Part shown: one piece after another, positions 1-9,318 of the stretch | Layout of the letters: each line of letters opens with the position of its first letter | Numbering within the stretch: the stretch's first letter is position 1 | Assembly: GCF_009792795.1 (NCBI RefSeq) | Contig: NZ_VKHQ01000009.1 | Span: 377 to 64,376 of the forward strand | Direction of reading: 5' to 3' | DNA: 64,000 nt | Source: Cognatiluteimonas profundi | GTDB taxonomy: Bacteria > Pseudomonadota > Gammaproteobacteria > Xanthomonadales > Xanthomonadaceae | Made by a program: the position numbers and the translations under genes | Notes under the pieces: generated by a model | What the model saw: only the letters and a program-made list of their open reading frames with translations | Database searches by the model: none | Told to the model about the DNA's origin: nothing

Positions 1-127
1 GCAGGGCGGATGAGGGCGCTCCTGATCCATCGACCAACCCCTCTCCCGCAAGCGGGCGAGGGGCTGGTCCGTCGCCACCATGGTTTGCCTCCCACTCACG
101 GGAGAAGGTGCCGAAGGCGGATGAGGG
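1..127. repeat. Intergenic inverted/direct repeat cluster at left edge
   Basis: An imperfect palindrome lies at 34-67 (CCCTCTCCCGC facing GCGGGCGAGGGG). The motif GGCGGATGAGGG occurs twice, at about 5-16 and 116-127, the second time downstream of CGGGAGAAGGTGCCGAAGG. Motifs of this kind are common between genes in Xanthomonadaceae. No convincing reading frame covers 1-373. The frame open from 10 to 381 has no ribosome site and no recognisable protein. Confidence 0.55.
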
Positions 128-373
128 CAACGCCAGCAGCAACCACCCAATCGCTGCGTTGCATTCTTCCCTCGCTCAAACGCATCCCGCGCGCTGAATG
201 GCCGGCGCGCAATTTCCTGCATCCTCAACACCGCTGCCGGCGATTCTTTCGCATGGATTTCCCAGCCGCGATGTCAGGATCACCCTGCGCGTGGATTCCA
301 GCTTTGAGCGATCCGCGCGGACCAACCACACCGATGCCGATGAGCTCGGTGCATTCCGGACGGGAGGATCTTC

Positions 374-844
374 ATGAATAGCGTAATGAGACTGGCCACG
401 GCCTTCGCGGCGGGCGCTGCCGTCATGTACTACCTGGACCCGCAGACGGGTCGCCGCCGCCGCGCCATGGCGCACGACAAGAGCGTCGCCGCCGGTCATG
501 ACGTCAAGGACTTCGCACGCAACAAGGGCAAGCAGGTGGTCGACCACGCGCGCGGCGCCGCAGCGAGGACGCGCGCACAGCTTGCCAATGAATTCGTGGA
601 CGACGATGTGCTGCGCGACCGCGTACGGTCCAGGCTGGGCCACCTGGTCGACCACCCAATCGAGGTGGAAGTCATGGACGGACGCGTGGTCCTGAGCGCC
701 AACATGTCGACCACACGACTCGACGAACTCAGCGATGTCGTCTCCGCCATGCCAGGCGTCGTGCGCGTCGAGAGCCGCCAGACGCCGCCACCGTCACCCG
801 AAAAGACCACGGCCAGTCGGATGGCATCCGATCGGAAGGCCTGA
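374..844 (+). CDS. BON-domain protein with N-terminal hydrophobic segment
   Basis: 156 aa. Residues 5-20 form a hydrophobic, glycine/alanine-rich segment followed by YYLDPQTGRRRR, the pattern of small YtxH-like membrane-anchored envelope proteins. Residues about 76-135 look like one BON domain: DDVLRDRVRSRLG, then a beta-strand pair around VEVMDGRVVLSA and a closing PGVVRVE. BON domains are thought to bind phospholipid or other envelope components and often appear in osmotic-stress proteins. GGGAGGA lies 5 nt before the ATG, which supports this start. The C-terminal tail (from about 138) is proline/lysine rich and probably disordered. The family assignment is fairly secure; the exact role is unknown. 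Confidence 0.8.
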   Translation: MNSVMRLATAFAAGAAVMYYLDPQTGRRRRAMAHDKSVAAGHDVKDFARNKGKQVVDHARGAAARTRAQLANEFVDDDVLRDRVRSRLGHLVDHPIEVEVMDGRVVLSANMSTTRLDELSDVVSAMPGVVRVESRQTPPPSPEKTTASRMASDRKA

Positions 845-893
845 TGTCGCTTCGGCATGCAGGATGGCATTTCGAGTTTGATTGGAGTCGACG

Positions 894-1247
894 ATGAGCA
901 AGCACCAGGGCAGCTGCCACTGCGGCCGGATCGCGTTCGAACTGGACGGCGACGTCACCGAGGCGATCGACTGCAACTGTTCGATGTGCCGTCGTCGCGG
1001 CGGATTGCTGGCGTTCTTCCCGCGCGAGGCGCTGACCTTGACGACGCCGGAAAGCGATTACGCCACCTACCGTTTCAACACCAACCGCCTGGATCACCAT
1101 TTCTGCCCGACCTGCGGCATTGCGCCCTTCAGCGAAGGCGCCGACCCCAGGACCGGTGCCAGGACGGCAGCGGTCAACGTGCGCTGCCTGCCGGACGTCG
1201 ACCTGGCTTCGCTGACGATCAAGCAGGTCGACGGCGCCAGCTTCTGA
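894..1247 (+). CDS. GFA-family (Mss4-like) zinc protein
   Basis: 117 aa from the ATG at 894. GGAG lies 6 nt upstream, which makes this start better than the TTG at 882. Cysteines C8/C10, C27/C29/C32 and C71/C74 match the zinc-binding pattern of the GFA (glutathione-dependent formaldehyde-activating enzyme / CENP-V) fold. C27 and C29 lie in CNCSMC and C71/C74 in CPTC followed by G-I-A-P-F. The founding member promotes S-hydroxymethylglutathione formation, but most short relatives have no assigned substrate, so only the fold is claimed. It follows the BON gene on the same strand after a 49-nt gap and may be co-transcribed with it. Confidence 0.88.
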   Translation: MSKHQGSCHCGRIAFELDGDVTEAIDCNCSMCRRRGGLLAFFPREALTLTTPESDYATYRFNTNRLDHHFCPTCGIAPFSEGADPRTGARTAAVNVRCLPDVDLASLTIKQVDGASF

Positions 1248-1293
1248 TCGCCTCGCGCGTCCCGCGGCGCGGCAATCGGTGATCCCAGTCCCC

Positions 1294-1490
1294 TGTAGGA
1301 GCGGCTTCAGCCGCGACCGCCCGCAAGGCAATTTTGTAGGAGCGACGGAAGTCGCGACGCTCTTCGTAGGAGCGGCGTAAGCCGCGACCGGAAGCCCCGA
1401 ATCCCTGCAGCAGCGGGGCCCCTGTGGGAGCGACGTCAGTCGCGATCGCCTCCCCAAATCCCCTGTGGGAGCGACGTAAGTCGCGATAGC
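1294..1490. repeat. REP-type repeat array, five copies
   Basis: Five copies of a ~25-nt element start at 1294, 1335, 1365, 1423 and 1464, all in the same orientation. Each begins GTAGGAGCG or GTGGGAGCG and continues as an imperfect palindrome. Two types are mixed: GCGGCTTCAGCCGCGA-like and GCGACGTCAGTCGCGA-like. Spacing is irregular (30-58 nt), so this is not a CRISPR. The GTAG/GTGG head plus hairpin is the hallmark of bacterial REP elements mobilised by RAYT transposases; no RAYT gene is in this window. Confidence 0.85.
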
Positions 1491-1776
1491 TACCCCACAC
1501 CCAATCCGCCCAATGCACCAAAAAGGCCCAACGCTCAGGTTCAAACGCTCATGCATGCCCCTTCCCACCTCATGCATGACCCAACCGACCCGCATCGCTG
1601 ACGCTTTTTTCGCCATCGATGACACTTCCAACGTCATCGTTGACCCCGCCAGCCCCAACGCACACCCACGCCGCCTCACGCGACACCCCGCCCACCTCAC
1701 CATTGCACCGCAAAGGTGCAACGTACCCGCTGCAACCCCCAGCGCCCACGCTTCCAGCTGCATCGCCCAAACAAAA
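1491..1776. other. Gene-free stretch
   Basis: No credible gene on either strand. Codon structure, ribosome sites and recognisable protein similarity are all absent. CTCATGCATG occurs twice (about 1549 and 1571). A short GATGAC/GTCATC inverted repeat lies near 1618-1640, without a T-run. Confidence 0.5.
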
Positions 1777-1796
1777 AGCCGCATCGCTGCGGCTTC
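1777..1796 (-). terminator. Intrinsic terminator of the minus-strand gene ending at 1851
   Basis: An 8-bp stem AAGCCGCA/TGCGGCTT closes a TCGC loop. Read on the minus strand it is followed directly by TTTTT (the A-run 1773-1777 on the plus strand). It lies 55 nt downstream of the stop at 1851. Confidence 0.75.
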
Positions 1797-1850
1797 CTGC
1801 CCTCCACATCACCCGGTCGAACGACAACCGGGCGATCCCCATGGTCGTTC

Positions 1851-2321
1851 TCAAGCCCGCGCCGCAGCCTCCACCGTCCGCGCCGCCTTGGCGAAACGCG
1901 TGCCCAGATCCCGGCGCAGCCCTTCCAGCCCCTGGTTCTTCCCCGCGACCTTCAGCAGCGCATAGCCCTGCAGGGCCACGCTCATCGCATCGCTGCCCAG
2001 CGCGATCTCCGTGTCCTCCGCGCGCTCGGACAGGCGCAACAGCCGTTGCACCAGCGGCCGCAAGCGGTCGAGCGCGGCGAGGTCGGACTGCGCCTCGGCC
2101 ACGTTGACGCTCGGCGGCACCACCTGCGGGTTCTGCTTCAGCACACTGATCGTCTGCCGGCAGAACGTCTCCGACTTGTCGCCCATCCGCAACAGCTTGC
2201 GACGCTTGCCGGCGTCCAGCGCGATCAACGACGACAACTGCATTTCCAGGTCGGTCAGGGCACTGTCCGCTGCCGACAGCTGCGCGTCGGACAGGGTGAT
2301 CGATACGAGGTTCTGGCTCAC
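1851..2321 (-). CDS. Conserved-looking helical protein of unknown function
   Basis: 156 aa starting at a GTG (2319-2321), with AAAGGAG about 7 nt upstream. The open frame runs further up to 2465, but that extension is proline/arginine-rich and lacks a ribosome site. The protein is charged and largely helical, without signal peptide, cysteine or membrane segment. Two long helical stretches are plausible (about residues 10-60 and 70-125, the second with a leucine-rich RLRPLVQRLLRLSERAEDT block). I do not recognise a family. It stands alone on its strand with its own terminator. Confidence 0.75.
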   Translation of the reverse strand: MSQNLVSITLSDAQLSAADSALTDLEMQLSSLIALDAGKRRKLLRMGDKSETFCRQTISVLKQNPQVVPPSVNVAEAQSDLAALDRLRPLVQRLLRLSERAEDTEIALGSDAMSVALQGYALLKVAGKNQGLEGLRRDLGTRFAKAARTVEAAARA

Positions 2322-2526
2322 TGCAATCTCCTTTGCATTCCTTGTGATGGCCGGCGCATCCAACCCGAAGGCCTGCGATCCAGCCGATGATGCCCCGCCG
2401 TGTTCCCGTGGCGTCCTGCCCGCAGGCCGACAACGTCGGCGGTGGGGCGGGGCGGAGTGTGGCAAGCCGAAGGAGTCGCCGGTATCGGGGAATTCCTACA
2501 AGGCACCTCGCCGTGCACGTCTCAAG

Positions 2527-2583
2527 GCGCGCGGCGGCGCGGCCAGCTTCATGGGCCAACGACGCTTATGGCGGCGCGGAGCG
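2527..2583 (+). repeat. Composite 57-bp repeat, copy 1
   Basis: Two GC blocks (GCGCGCGGCGGCGCGG and GGCGGCGCGGAGCG) flank a less GC-rich core containing TTCATGG. Related copies lie at 14156-14214 and 14443-14500 (opposite orientation) and 54672-54723. The right end runs directly into a REP palindrome (GCGGCTTACAGCCGCGAG), replacing the REP's usual GTAGG head. Confidence 0.6.
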
Positions 2584-2789
2584 GCTTACAGCCGCGAGCA
2601 TTCGGCATCGGGGAAGCGGCCCTCTGTGGGAGCGACGTCAGTCGCGATAGAACATCCGCAATCCCGCGGGAACGATTCCAGCCGGAATCCTCGCGGCACC
2701 AACCGCGTTGGAAGCCGCCCTTCGTAGGAGCGGCGTAAGCCGCGACCGGAAGCTCCAAAACCCTGCGGGAGCGGCTTCAGCCGCGAGCT
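2577..2789. repeat. REP-type repeats, four copies
   Basis: Copies lie at about 2577-2599, 2625-2650 (GACGTCAGTC type), 2722-2747 and 2764-2789 (GGCTTCAGCC type). They lie between the unknown gene at 1851-2321 and the restriction island. The rest of 2322-2948 shows no supported gene. Confidence 0.8.
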
Positions 2790-2948
2790 CTATGCCCACA
2801 CCAATCTCGCCCCGCGCGACCCCAGCAGGCATGATGTAAAGGTTCGGAACTCGCCAGGGGGCCAGATGACGGTACTCGCCGACCGCGTTGCTCGCTCAAT
2901 CGACGACGCACTCATATCCGACGCCGCCAGCGCAGGGAGTTTTCCCCG

Positions 2949-3797
2949 GTGAGCAATGGAATCAACGCCTTCTTTCGAGACTCCCTCGGCGCCTCACTGG
3001 CTAATAACCGCTGGTCTTGGGGAGGTGTCGACGACGAGCGGCGGCGGGTTTTTCTGCGAGTTTGGCGCGATGAACTGCGAAGGGTCGGGGATGGCGACGC
3101 AATCCAAGTCCTACGCAAGGCGCAGACCAAGGGGCGGCAGGGCTGGAACGAACGGCGAAAGCATATCGAATTGATGCGTTCGGGTTACCAAGCGTTCGGC
3201 GTGATTTGTGATCGAGATGATCCAGATGCAGGCGTTATCAGAGCCTTTGAAGCTAAGTCACTAGTGCGCCTTGCCGATGTTTTCGAGACGGATGATTTCG
3301 TATTCGCGAGGGTCATCGGACATGTTGCAGTAATCGATCTTCCTGGCAAGTCGCCCGGGCAGGCCGACCTCGCGGCAGATTTGCTGGAAGTCATCCAGGC
3401 GCCCATTGGGGAAACGACGCGTGCGGCACTCGTCGCCGCGCGTCTGGGCCAAGGTCGATATCGGCGCGAATTGTTGAAACGCTGGAACGACGCCTGCGCC
3501 GTGACTGGCTGTACCGTGCAGGCGGCCTTGCGGGCATCGCACTGCAAGCCGTGGCGTGAATCAAATAATGAGGAGCGCCTGGATCCGAACAATGGCTTGC
3601 CACTCGTCGCCACACTCGACGCGCTGTTTGATGCCGGGCTGATCGCCTTCGATGGGCACGGTGAAATGCACGTTTCCGCGACTCTGGCCGTGGCGGACCG
3701 TGGCATGCTCGGCTTGCCGATGGCGTTGCGGCAGCGTCCAAAGCCCGCACAAGCCGCCTATCTAGCGCACCACTACGAGCGGGTGTTTGTTTCTTAG
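2949..3797 (+). CDS. HNH endonuclease-signature protein (HNH_2-like)
   Basis: 282 aa from a GTG, with AGGGAG 9 nt upstream. The C-terminal third carries an HNH_2-type nuclease core: C183-AVTG-C188, H198 in ASHCKPW, N214-N215, and D224 in [10 protein letters not shown]. In this family the core binds a metal and cuts DNA. The first ~170 residues show no domain I recognise. The C-terminal pattern (HNH core then a beta-rich tail) is typical of restriction-like proteins found in defence islands. The gap to hsdM is 28 nt on the same strand, so it may be the first gene of the island operon or a separate restriction gene. Function beyond nuclease is inferred. Confidence 0.82.
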   Translation: MSNGINAFFRDSLGASLANNRWSWGGVDDERRRVFLRVWRDELRRVGDGDAIQVLRKAQTKGRQGWNERRKHIELMRSGYQAFGVICDRDDPDAGVIRAFEAKSLVRLADVFETDDFVFARVIGHVAVIDLPGKSPGQADLAADLLEVIQAPIGETTRAALVAARLGQGRYRRELLKRWNDACAVTGCTVQAALRASHCKPWRESNNEERLDPNNGLPLVATLDALFDAGLIAFDGHGEMHVSATLAVADRGMLGLPMALRQRPKPAQAAYLAHHYERVFVS

Positions 3798-3825
3798 CTC
3801 AATTGCCTTACGAATCAGGAACGCA

Positions 3826-5670
3826 ATGAACCAAACGTCACTCTCATCTTTCATCTGGTCCGTCGCCGATCTCCTGCGTGGCGACTACAAACAATCCGAA
3901 TATGGCCGGGTCATCCTGCCGTTCACCGTGCTGCGCAGGTTGGATTGCGTACTGGCGCCCACCAAGGCTGCCGTGCTGAAAGAAAAGGCAGCGCGCGAGA
4001 AGGCCGGCGTTGACCCACATCAGTTCCTGCTGCGCAAAGCAGGACAATCGTTCTACAACACATCAGAGATGGACCTGCGCGCACTGCTCGGCGATCAGGA
4101 CCACATTCGTCAGAACTTGTATGCCTACATCCAGGGCTTCTCGCCGGACGCACGCGACATCTTCGAGCGCTTCGACTTCCATACCCAGGTCGAACGACTG
4201 GCCAAGGCCAGCCTGCTGTATCTCGTCACTGAGAAGTTCGCCAACATCGACCTGCACCCGGATCGCGTGGACAACGCCCGGATGGGGCATGTGTTCGAGG
4301 AGCTGATACGCAAGTTCGCCGAACTCTCCAACGAGACCGCCGGTGAGCACTTCACCCCGCGCGAAGTCATCCGTCTGATGGTCAACCTGATCTTCATTGA
4401 AGATGACAGGGAACTCACGCCCGGCAATGCCGTGGTCCGCACGATCTACGACCCCACGGCAGGCACCGGCGGAATGCTGTCGGTGGCGGCCGAATACCTG
4501 CTGGAGCACAACCCCGATGCACGCCTGAGCCTGTTCGGGCAGGAGCTCAACGACGAGTCCTACGCCATCTGCAAGGCCGACATGCTGATCCGCGGGCAAC
4601 CGGTGGAGAACATGGTCGCCGGCAACACCCTTAGCGAGGATGGCTTCCCGCACAGGAAGTTCGATTACATGCTCTCGAATCCGCCGTTCGGCGTGGAATG
4701 GAAGAAGGTCGAGAAGCTCGTGCGCAAGGAGCACGAGGACAAGGGCTTCGACGGCCGCTTCGGCCCCGGGCTACCACGCGTGTCCGATGGTTCGATGTTG
4801 TTCCTGCTGCACCTGCTGTCGAAGATGGCGCCCCTTGTGGACGGTAAGGGCGGCAGTCGCTTCGGCATCGTGCTCAACGGATCGCCGCTGTTTACCGGAG
4901 GCGCGGGGAGCGGAGAGAGCGAGATCAGGCGCTACCTGCTGGAGAACGACCTGGTGGAGGCGATCATCGGTCTGCCCACGGACATGTTCTACAACACTGG
5001 TATCGCCACCTACGTGTGGATCGTGTCCAACAAGAAGCCGGCCGCGCGCAAGGGCTACGTGCAGCTGATCGACGCCGGCAGCTTCTGGCAGAAGATGCGC
5101 AAGAGCCTTGGGAGCAAGCGCAAGGAGATGTCCGACGCGCACATTGCCGACGTGACACGGCTGTTCGGCGACTTCGCGCAAGCCGACCTCGTCACCATGC
5201 TCGACGCCAACGGCAAGGAGACCGCTCGCCGCGTGCTGCGTGACGGCGAAGCTGACCCCAAGGTACCGGCAGGCGGAAAGCTCAAGCGCACGCCGCTATC
5301 GCGCCGCTTCCGCAACGAGGCATTCGGCTATACCACCATCACCGTCGAGCGCCCGCTGCGCGATGCGGCGGGCAGGGTAGTGGTGGGCGCGAAGGGCAAG
5401 GTGAAAGGCAAGCCGCAGCCGGATAGCAGCCTGCGCGATAGCGAGAACGTACCGCTGGGGGAAGACATCGGCGTGTACTTCAAGCGCGAAGTGCTGCCGC
5501 ATGTTCCTGATGCGTGGATCGACGACAGCAAGAGCAAGATTGGCTATGAGATTCCGTTCAATCGGCACTTCTACGTGTTCGAGCCGCCACGTGCGCTGGA
5601 GGAGATCGATGCCGAGTTGAAGGAAACGTCTGCTCACATCATGCGGTTGCTGGAGGAACTGGCGGAATGA
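3826..5670 (+). CDS. hsdM: Type I restriction-modification DNA methyltransferase subunit M
   Basis: 614 aa. The ATG at 3826 is preceded by CAGGA and fits the family N-terminus; the upstream frame extension is not needed. Residues about 5-160 are the helical HsdM N-terminal domain. The SAM-binding motif I, DPTAGTGG, is at 209-216 and the N6-adenine methylase motif NPPF is at 285-288. The enzyme methylates adenine in the target given by HsdS and, with HsdS and HsdR, forms the restriction complex. The C-terminal portion contains a lysine-rich, variable segment (around 520-550). The stop overlaps the hsdS start (ATGA, 5667-5670). Length and motifs are normal, so it should be active. Confidence 0.97.
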   Translation: MNQTSLSSFIWSVADLLRGDYKQSEYGRVILPFTVLRRLDCVLAPTKAAVLKEKAAREKAGVDPHQFLLRKAGQSFYNTSEMDLRALLGDQDHIRQNLYAYIQGFSPDARDIFERFDFHTQVERLAKASLLYLVTEKFANIDLHPDRVDNARMGHVFEELIRKFAELSNETAGEHFTPREVIRLMVNLIFIEDDRELTPGNAVVRTIYDPTAGTGGMLSVAAEYLLEHNPDARLSLFGQELNDESYAICKADMLIRGQPVENMVAGNTLSEDGFPHRKFDYMLSNPPFGVEWKKVEKLVRKEHEDKGFDGRFGPGLPRVSDGSMLFLLHLLSKMAPLVDGKGGSRFGIVLNGSPLFTGGAGSGESEIRRYLLENDLVEAIIGLPTDMFYNTGIATYVWIVSNKKPAARKGYVQLIDAGSFWQKMRKSLGSKRKEMSDAHIADVTRLFGDFAQADLVTMLDANGKETARRVLRDGEADPKVPAGGKLKRTPLSRRFRNEAFGYTTITVERPLRDAAGRVVVGAKGKVKGKPQPDSSLRDSENVPLGEDIGVYFKREVLPHVPDAWIDDSKSKIGYEIPFNRHFYVFEPPRALEEIDAELKETSAHIMRLLEELAE

Positions 5671-7007
5671 ATTTCCCGTACTCGAAATATCGCGCCTGCG
5701 AAAACAAGTGGATCGGGGGAATTCCGGCCCATTGGGACGTGGCCAGTCTGAAGTGGGTCAGTAAGCGATATTCGGGAGGAACTCCCGACAAGACGAGACA
5801 CGACTACTGGGAGGATGGAACTATCCCTTGGTTGAACTCTGGCGCAGTCAACGATCAGCGGATCGTTGCACCTTCGGCGTATATAACAGAAGAAGCCTTC
5901 CAGAACAGCAGCGCAAAGTGGATTTCGCCCGGGGCTTTGGTGATGGCGTTGGCGGGACAAGGTAAGACAAAAGGGATGGTTGCGCGGGTGATGTTTGAAA
6001 CTACCTGCAATCAATCCATGGCGGCAATTGTCCCTGATCAGAAGTGCGACGCTCGATTCTTGTTTTGGTGGCTTACAAGCAACTATCAAAACATCAGAAA
6101 TATGGCAGGCGGCGATTTACGAGATGGCCTGAATCTGGAGCTATTGGGCTCTATCCCCTGCCCGTTGCCTACCACCGATGAACAGGCAGCAATAGCGACG
6201 TTCCTCGGCCGCGAAACCGCCAAGATCGATGCGCTAATTGCCGAGCAGGAAAAGCTACTCGTGCTGCTGGCCGAAAAGCGTCAGGCCACCATCTCCCACG
6301 CCGTCACTCGTGGTCTCGATCCTGAAGCCACGATGAAAGATTCCGGTATTAAGTGGTTGGGCAAAGTGCCAGCGCATTGGCGAGTCACGCGACTGAAATA
6401 TGCCGTAGAGCTTATGGTCGATTGCCCGCACGAAACGCCCGTCTATGATTCTGACGGAGCATACAAGGTGATCCGAACCGCTGATGTTAGCGAGGGAGTG
6501 CTAGACGTCCGTTCGATTTATTCGGTGAATGAGTCCGAATACCGGAACCGCATCCGTCGACAAGAGTTGGTTGTAGGAGACATCGTTTATGGTCGCGAAG
6601 GTGAGCGGTGGGGCTTCGCTGCAATGATTCCTCTTAGTGAGACCTTTTGCCTCGGACAACGAATGATGCAGTTCCGTGCGTCGTCTTTAATGTGTCCGGC
6701 CTACCTGATGTGGCAACTCAATTCGCTGTCCACGTATCGGCAGGGGCAGATGGACACAGTGGGAGCAACTTCTCCCCACGTAAACGTAGGAACTATCCAA
6801 AACTACGCCCTAGCCGAACCCCCTATTGGGGAACAGAGAGCTATATCGGCCCATATCGAAGCGGAAGCAGCCAAGTCGGACGCACTTCGGTTGGAAGTCG
6901 GCGAGGTGATTAACTTGCTTAAAGAACGCCGCGGCGCCCTGATCGCCGCCGCCGTCACCGGCAAGATCGACGTGCGTGGTGCTGCGTCGGAGCGGCAGGC
7001 CGCATGA
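5667..7007 (+). CDS. hsdS: Type I restriction-modification specificity subunit S
   Basis: 446 aa. Two target-recognition domains (about 5-180 and 225-405) are each followed by a conserved helical spacer. The first is the segment with [20 protein letters not shown], the second ends with [20 protein letters not shown]. Repeats of W-I/L-G-x-I/V-P-A-H-W open both halves (16-23 and about 229-236), typical of HsdS internal duplication. It reads each half of a bipartite target sequence. The target domains are visibly less GC-rich than the neighbours, as expected for fast-evolving, recombining hsdS modules. Start and stop are both ATGA overlaps with the flanking genes. Confidence 0.95.
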   Translation: MNFPYSKYRACENKWIGGIPAHWDVASLKWVSKRYSGGTPDKTRHDYWEDGTIPWLNSGAVNDQRIVAPSAYITEEAFQNSSAKWISPGALVMALAGQGKTKGMVARVMFETTCNQSMAAIVPDQKCDARFLFWWLTSNYQNIRNMAGGDLRDGLNLELLGSIPCPLPTTDEQAAIATFLGRETAKIDALIAEQEKLLVLLAEKRQATISHAVTRGLDPEATMKDSGIKWLGKVPAHWRVTRLKYAVELMVDCPHETPVYDSDGAYKVIRTADVSEGVLDVRSIYSVNESEYRNRIRRQELVVGDIVYGREGERWGFAAMIPLSETFCLGQRMMQFRASSLMCPAYLMWQLNSLSTYRQGQMDTVGATSPHVNVGTIQNYALAEPPIGEQRAISAHIEAEAAKSDALRLEVGEVINLLKERRGALIAAAVTGKIDVRGAASERQAA

Positions 7008-7459
7008 CCGCCAAGAGCACCGCCATCGTCGGTTTCCTCGCCAGCCTGCTGCCGCTCTACAACGGCGAGCAACTCAACGGCGTCTGGTGCGCCCGCTCCA
7101 TGCAGGACGGCACCCTGATCCTGCCCGTGGACGAGTCCGGCTGGGACGAGGAGCTCGGAACAGTTCTAGTCCGCTGGCAGGGCGACGTCCAGCGCGAGCA
7201 GCAGGTGGACGGCACGTTCGTCTCCACGCTTGCGCTGGTCCGCTATGTAGAAATGCACCATCTCGGCCAACCGCCCAAGCACCTGGCTTCCGAACTCGAA
7301 CAGATGGCCCAGCATTTTCAATTCAAGACGGGCTGCTCGCTCTACCTGCCTTACGAGAAGCCATCGCCCGATCTGACGGACGCCGTCAGCAAGGCGGTTG
7401 GCCGGATGGGCGAGTCGGCTGTTGTCAATATCCTGATGAAGGCGGTAGGACTCACATGA
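7004..7459 (+). CDS. Unknown protein embedded between hsdS and a DUF262 gene
   Basis: 151 aa, joined to hsdS by ATGA (7004-7007) and to the next gene by ATGA (7456-7459). No signal peptide, membrane span or catalytic motif is evident. Sequence features: an N-terminal helix (TAIVGFLASLLPLY), a central beta-rich part (GTLILPVDESGWDEE, VLVRWQGDV), and a C-terminal helix-rich part ending SAVVNILMKAVGLT. I do not recognise the family. Its position and coupling imply it is made stoichiometrically with the restriction proteins, perhaps as a partner of the downstream DUF262 protein; that is inference. Confidence 0.85.
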   Translation: MTAKSTAIVGFLASLLPLYNGEQLNGVWCARSMQDGTLILPVDESGWDEELGTVLVRWQGDVQREQQVDGTFVSTLALVRYVEMHHLGQPPKHLASELEQMAQHFQFKTGCSLYLPYEKPSPDLTDAVSKAVGRMGESAVVNILMKAVGLT

Positions 7460-9318
7460 AAGCCATCGACGGCAAAGCCCGCACCATCAGCGAGATCCTC
7501 AAGGGCAAGCGCTACGGCATCGACTTCTACCAGCGTGAGTACCGTTGGCAGAAAAAGCAGGTCAAGGAATTGATCGACGATCTCACCGACCAGTTTCTCC
7601 AATCGCATCGCCCGGGCAACCCGCGCAGTGCGGTGGCGAATTACGGTAACTACTTCCTCGGGTCGATCATCCTCAGTGAGCGAGACGGCAAGCAGTTCAT
7701 CGTTGATGGCCAGCAGCGGCTGACTACGATCACCCTGCTGCTGCTCCTGCTGCACCGCAAGCAGGGTGGCCGTCCGGACCGGGTTCATCTGGAAGAGCTG
7801 ATCTACTCCGAGAAGTTCGGTGAGCGGGCCTTCAACATCGCTGTGGAGGACCGCCGCGCCATCATGTCCGCGCTGTTCGCTGGCGAAGTGCCGGATACCA
7901 GCGAGGCCTCCGAGTCGGTTCAGACCATCGTTGCGCGTTACCAGGACCTGGACGAGCTGCTGGAAGATCAGGACGAGGATATCGACGAAGCCACGCTGCC
8001 GTATTTCTGCGACTGGCTCACCGAGAAGGTGCACCTGATCGAGATCAGCGCCGCCTCGGACGAGGACGCCTACACGATCTTCGAGACCATGAACGACCGC
8101 GGCCTGTCGCTGACGCCGCTGGACATGCTCAAGGGCTACCTGCTGGCCAACATCACCGACATCGGTCAGCGCAACGAGGCCGCACGTTTGTGGCGCGAAC
8201 GCATCGAGGCGTTGCGCAAGCTGGGCAAGGATGAGGACACCGATGCGGTCAAGGCGTGGCTGCGCGCGCGTTACGCCAACAGCGTGCGCGAACGTCGTAC
8301 CGGCTCTGAGAACAAGGACTTCGAGCGCATCGGCACCGAGTTCCACCGTTGGTTGGGCGAGCATGCCGCAAAGATTAGCTTGAGGAACGGCGAGGACTTC
8401 TTCCGCTTCATCAATGACGACATGGTGTTCTACACGCGCCAGTACGAGCGCATCCGTCGGGCTTCGCTCAAACCGGTGGAAGGGCTGGAGCCGGTCTATC
8501 ACGTCGCCTGCTTCAACTTCACTCTGCAGTACCCGTTGCTGCTGGCGCCGCTGCTGATCACCGACACGCCCGAGGTCATTAACCGCAAGATCCGCGCGGT
8601 TGCGGTGTTCCTCGACATCCTGCTGGCACGCCGTGCGGTCAACTATCTGAGCATGACCTACGGCGCGATGTCGTACGCCGCTTTCCTGATCATGCGGGAT
8701 ATCCGCGGGCTAGCACTTCCAGAGCTGGTCGACACCTTGAGCAAGCGCCTTGCCGAGCAGGGCTGCGACTTCGACGGCACGCAGGATGGCCGTCGCAACG
8801 GATTCACCGGCTTCGGTCTCAACCAGTGGTCCAAGCGCTACATCAAAGTTTTCCTGGCGCGCATGACAGCGCACTTGGAAACGGCGTCTGGCATCGACAG
8901 CAGTGCTGCGAAGTACCTGGTCGAGGGACGCGGTCGCTACGAGATCGAGCACATCTGGGCTGATCACTTCGCCCGTCACAGGGATGAGTTTCCCTCGCAG
9001 GCTGACTTCTCCGATTACCGCAACCGCTTCGGCGACCTGTTGCTGCTGCCCAAGAGCTTCAACGCCAGCTATGGCGACCTGACCTACGTGCAGAAGCGCA
9101 AGCACTACGTCAGCCAGAACCTGCTGGCATGGTCGTTGCACGAGCAGTGCTACGAGCGCAATCCAGGCTTCCTTGCCTACATCCAAAAGGAAGACCTGCC
9201 GTTTGGGCCGCTGGAGGTGTTCCGCAAGGCGGACGTGGATGCGCGCCATGCGCTGTACCGACAGCTCGCGGATCGGGTGTGGAGTCCGCAGCAATTGGCA
9301 GCCGAGGCGGTGCAATGA
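7456..9318 (+). CDS. DUF262/DUF1524 (GmrSD-like) defence protein
   Basis: 620 aa. The ATG at 7456 overlaps the previous stop, and the long upstream open frame is a shadow of the neighbour. The N-terminal DUF262 (GmrS-type) part contains the NTPase/ParB-like signature DGQQR at 84-88, preceded by GNYFLGSIIL and followed by LTTITLLLLLL. The C-terminal DUF1524 (GmrD, HNH-like nuclease) part contains EIEHIW with H499 and the later RNRFGDLLLLPKSFN and KRKHY. Fusion proteins of this type (GmrSD, BrxU, SspE relatives) restrict phage DNA, often modified DNA. Here the gene sits inside a type I restriction operon between hsdS and hsdR. Both key motifs are intact. Confidence 0.93.
   Translation: MKAIDGKARTISEILKGKRYGIDFYQREYRWQKKQVKELIDDLTDQFLQSHRPGNPRSAVANYGNYFLGSIILSERDGKQFIVDGQQRLTTITLLLLLLHRKQGGRPDRVHLEELIYSEKFGERAFNIAVEDRRAIMSALFAGEVPDTSEASESVQTIVARYQDLDELLEDQDEDIDEATLPYFCDWLTEKVHLIEISAASDEDAYTIFETMNDRGLSLTPLDMLKGYLLANITDIGQRNEAARLWRERIEALRKLGKDEDTDAVKAWLRARYANSVRERRTGSENKDFERIGTEFHRWLGEHAAKISLRNGEDFFRFINDDMVFYTRQYERIRRASLKPVEGLEPVYHVACFNFTLQYPLLLAPLLITDTPEVINRKIRAVAVFLDILLARRAVNYLSMTYGAMSYAAFLIMRDIRGLALPELVDTLSKRLAEQGCDFDGTQDGRRNGFTGFGLNQWSKRYIKVFLARMTAHLETASGIDSSAAKYLVEGRGRYEIEHIWADHFARHRDEFPSQADFSDYRNRFGDLLLLPKSFNASYGDLTYVQKRKHYVSQNLLAWSLHEQCYERNPGFLAYIQKEDLPFGPLEVFRKADVDARHALYRQLADRVWSPQQLAAEAVQ

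Noticed and set aside
10-381. 123-aa frame at the left edge
   Set aside because: It crosses intergenic repeats, has no ribosome site or conserved pattern, and overlaps the start of the BON gene.
1294-1490. Possible CRISPR array
   Set aside because: Spacing is irregular, copies differ in the palindrome and occur in both orientations elsewhere, and no cas gene is present; they are REP-type elements.
6976-7455. N-terminal extension of the DUF262 protein (to 780 aa)
   Set aside because: It lies over the coupled 151-aa gene in another frame; the ATG at 7456 gives the normal family N-terminus.
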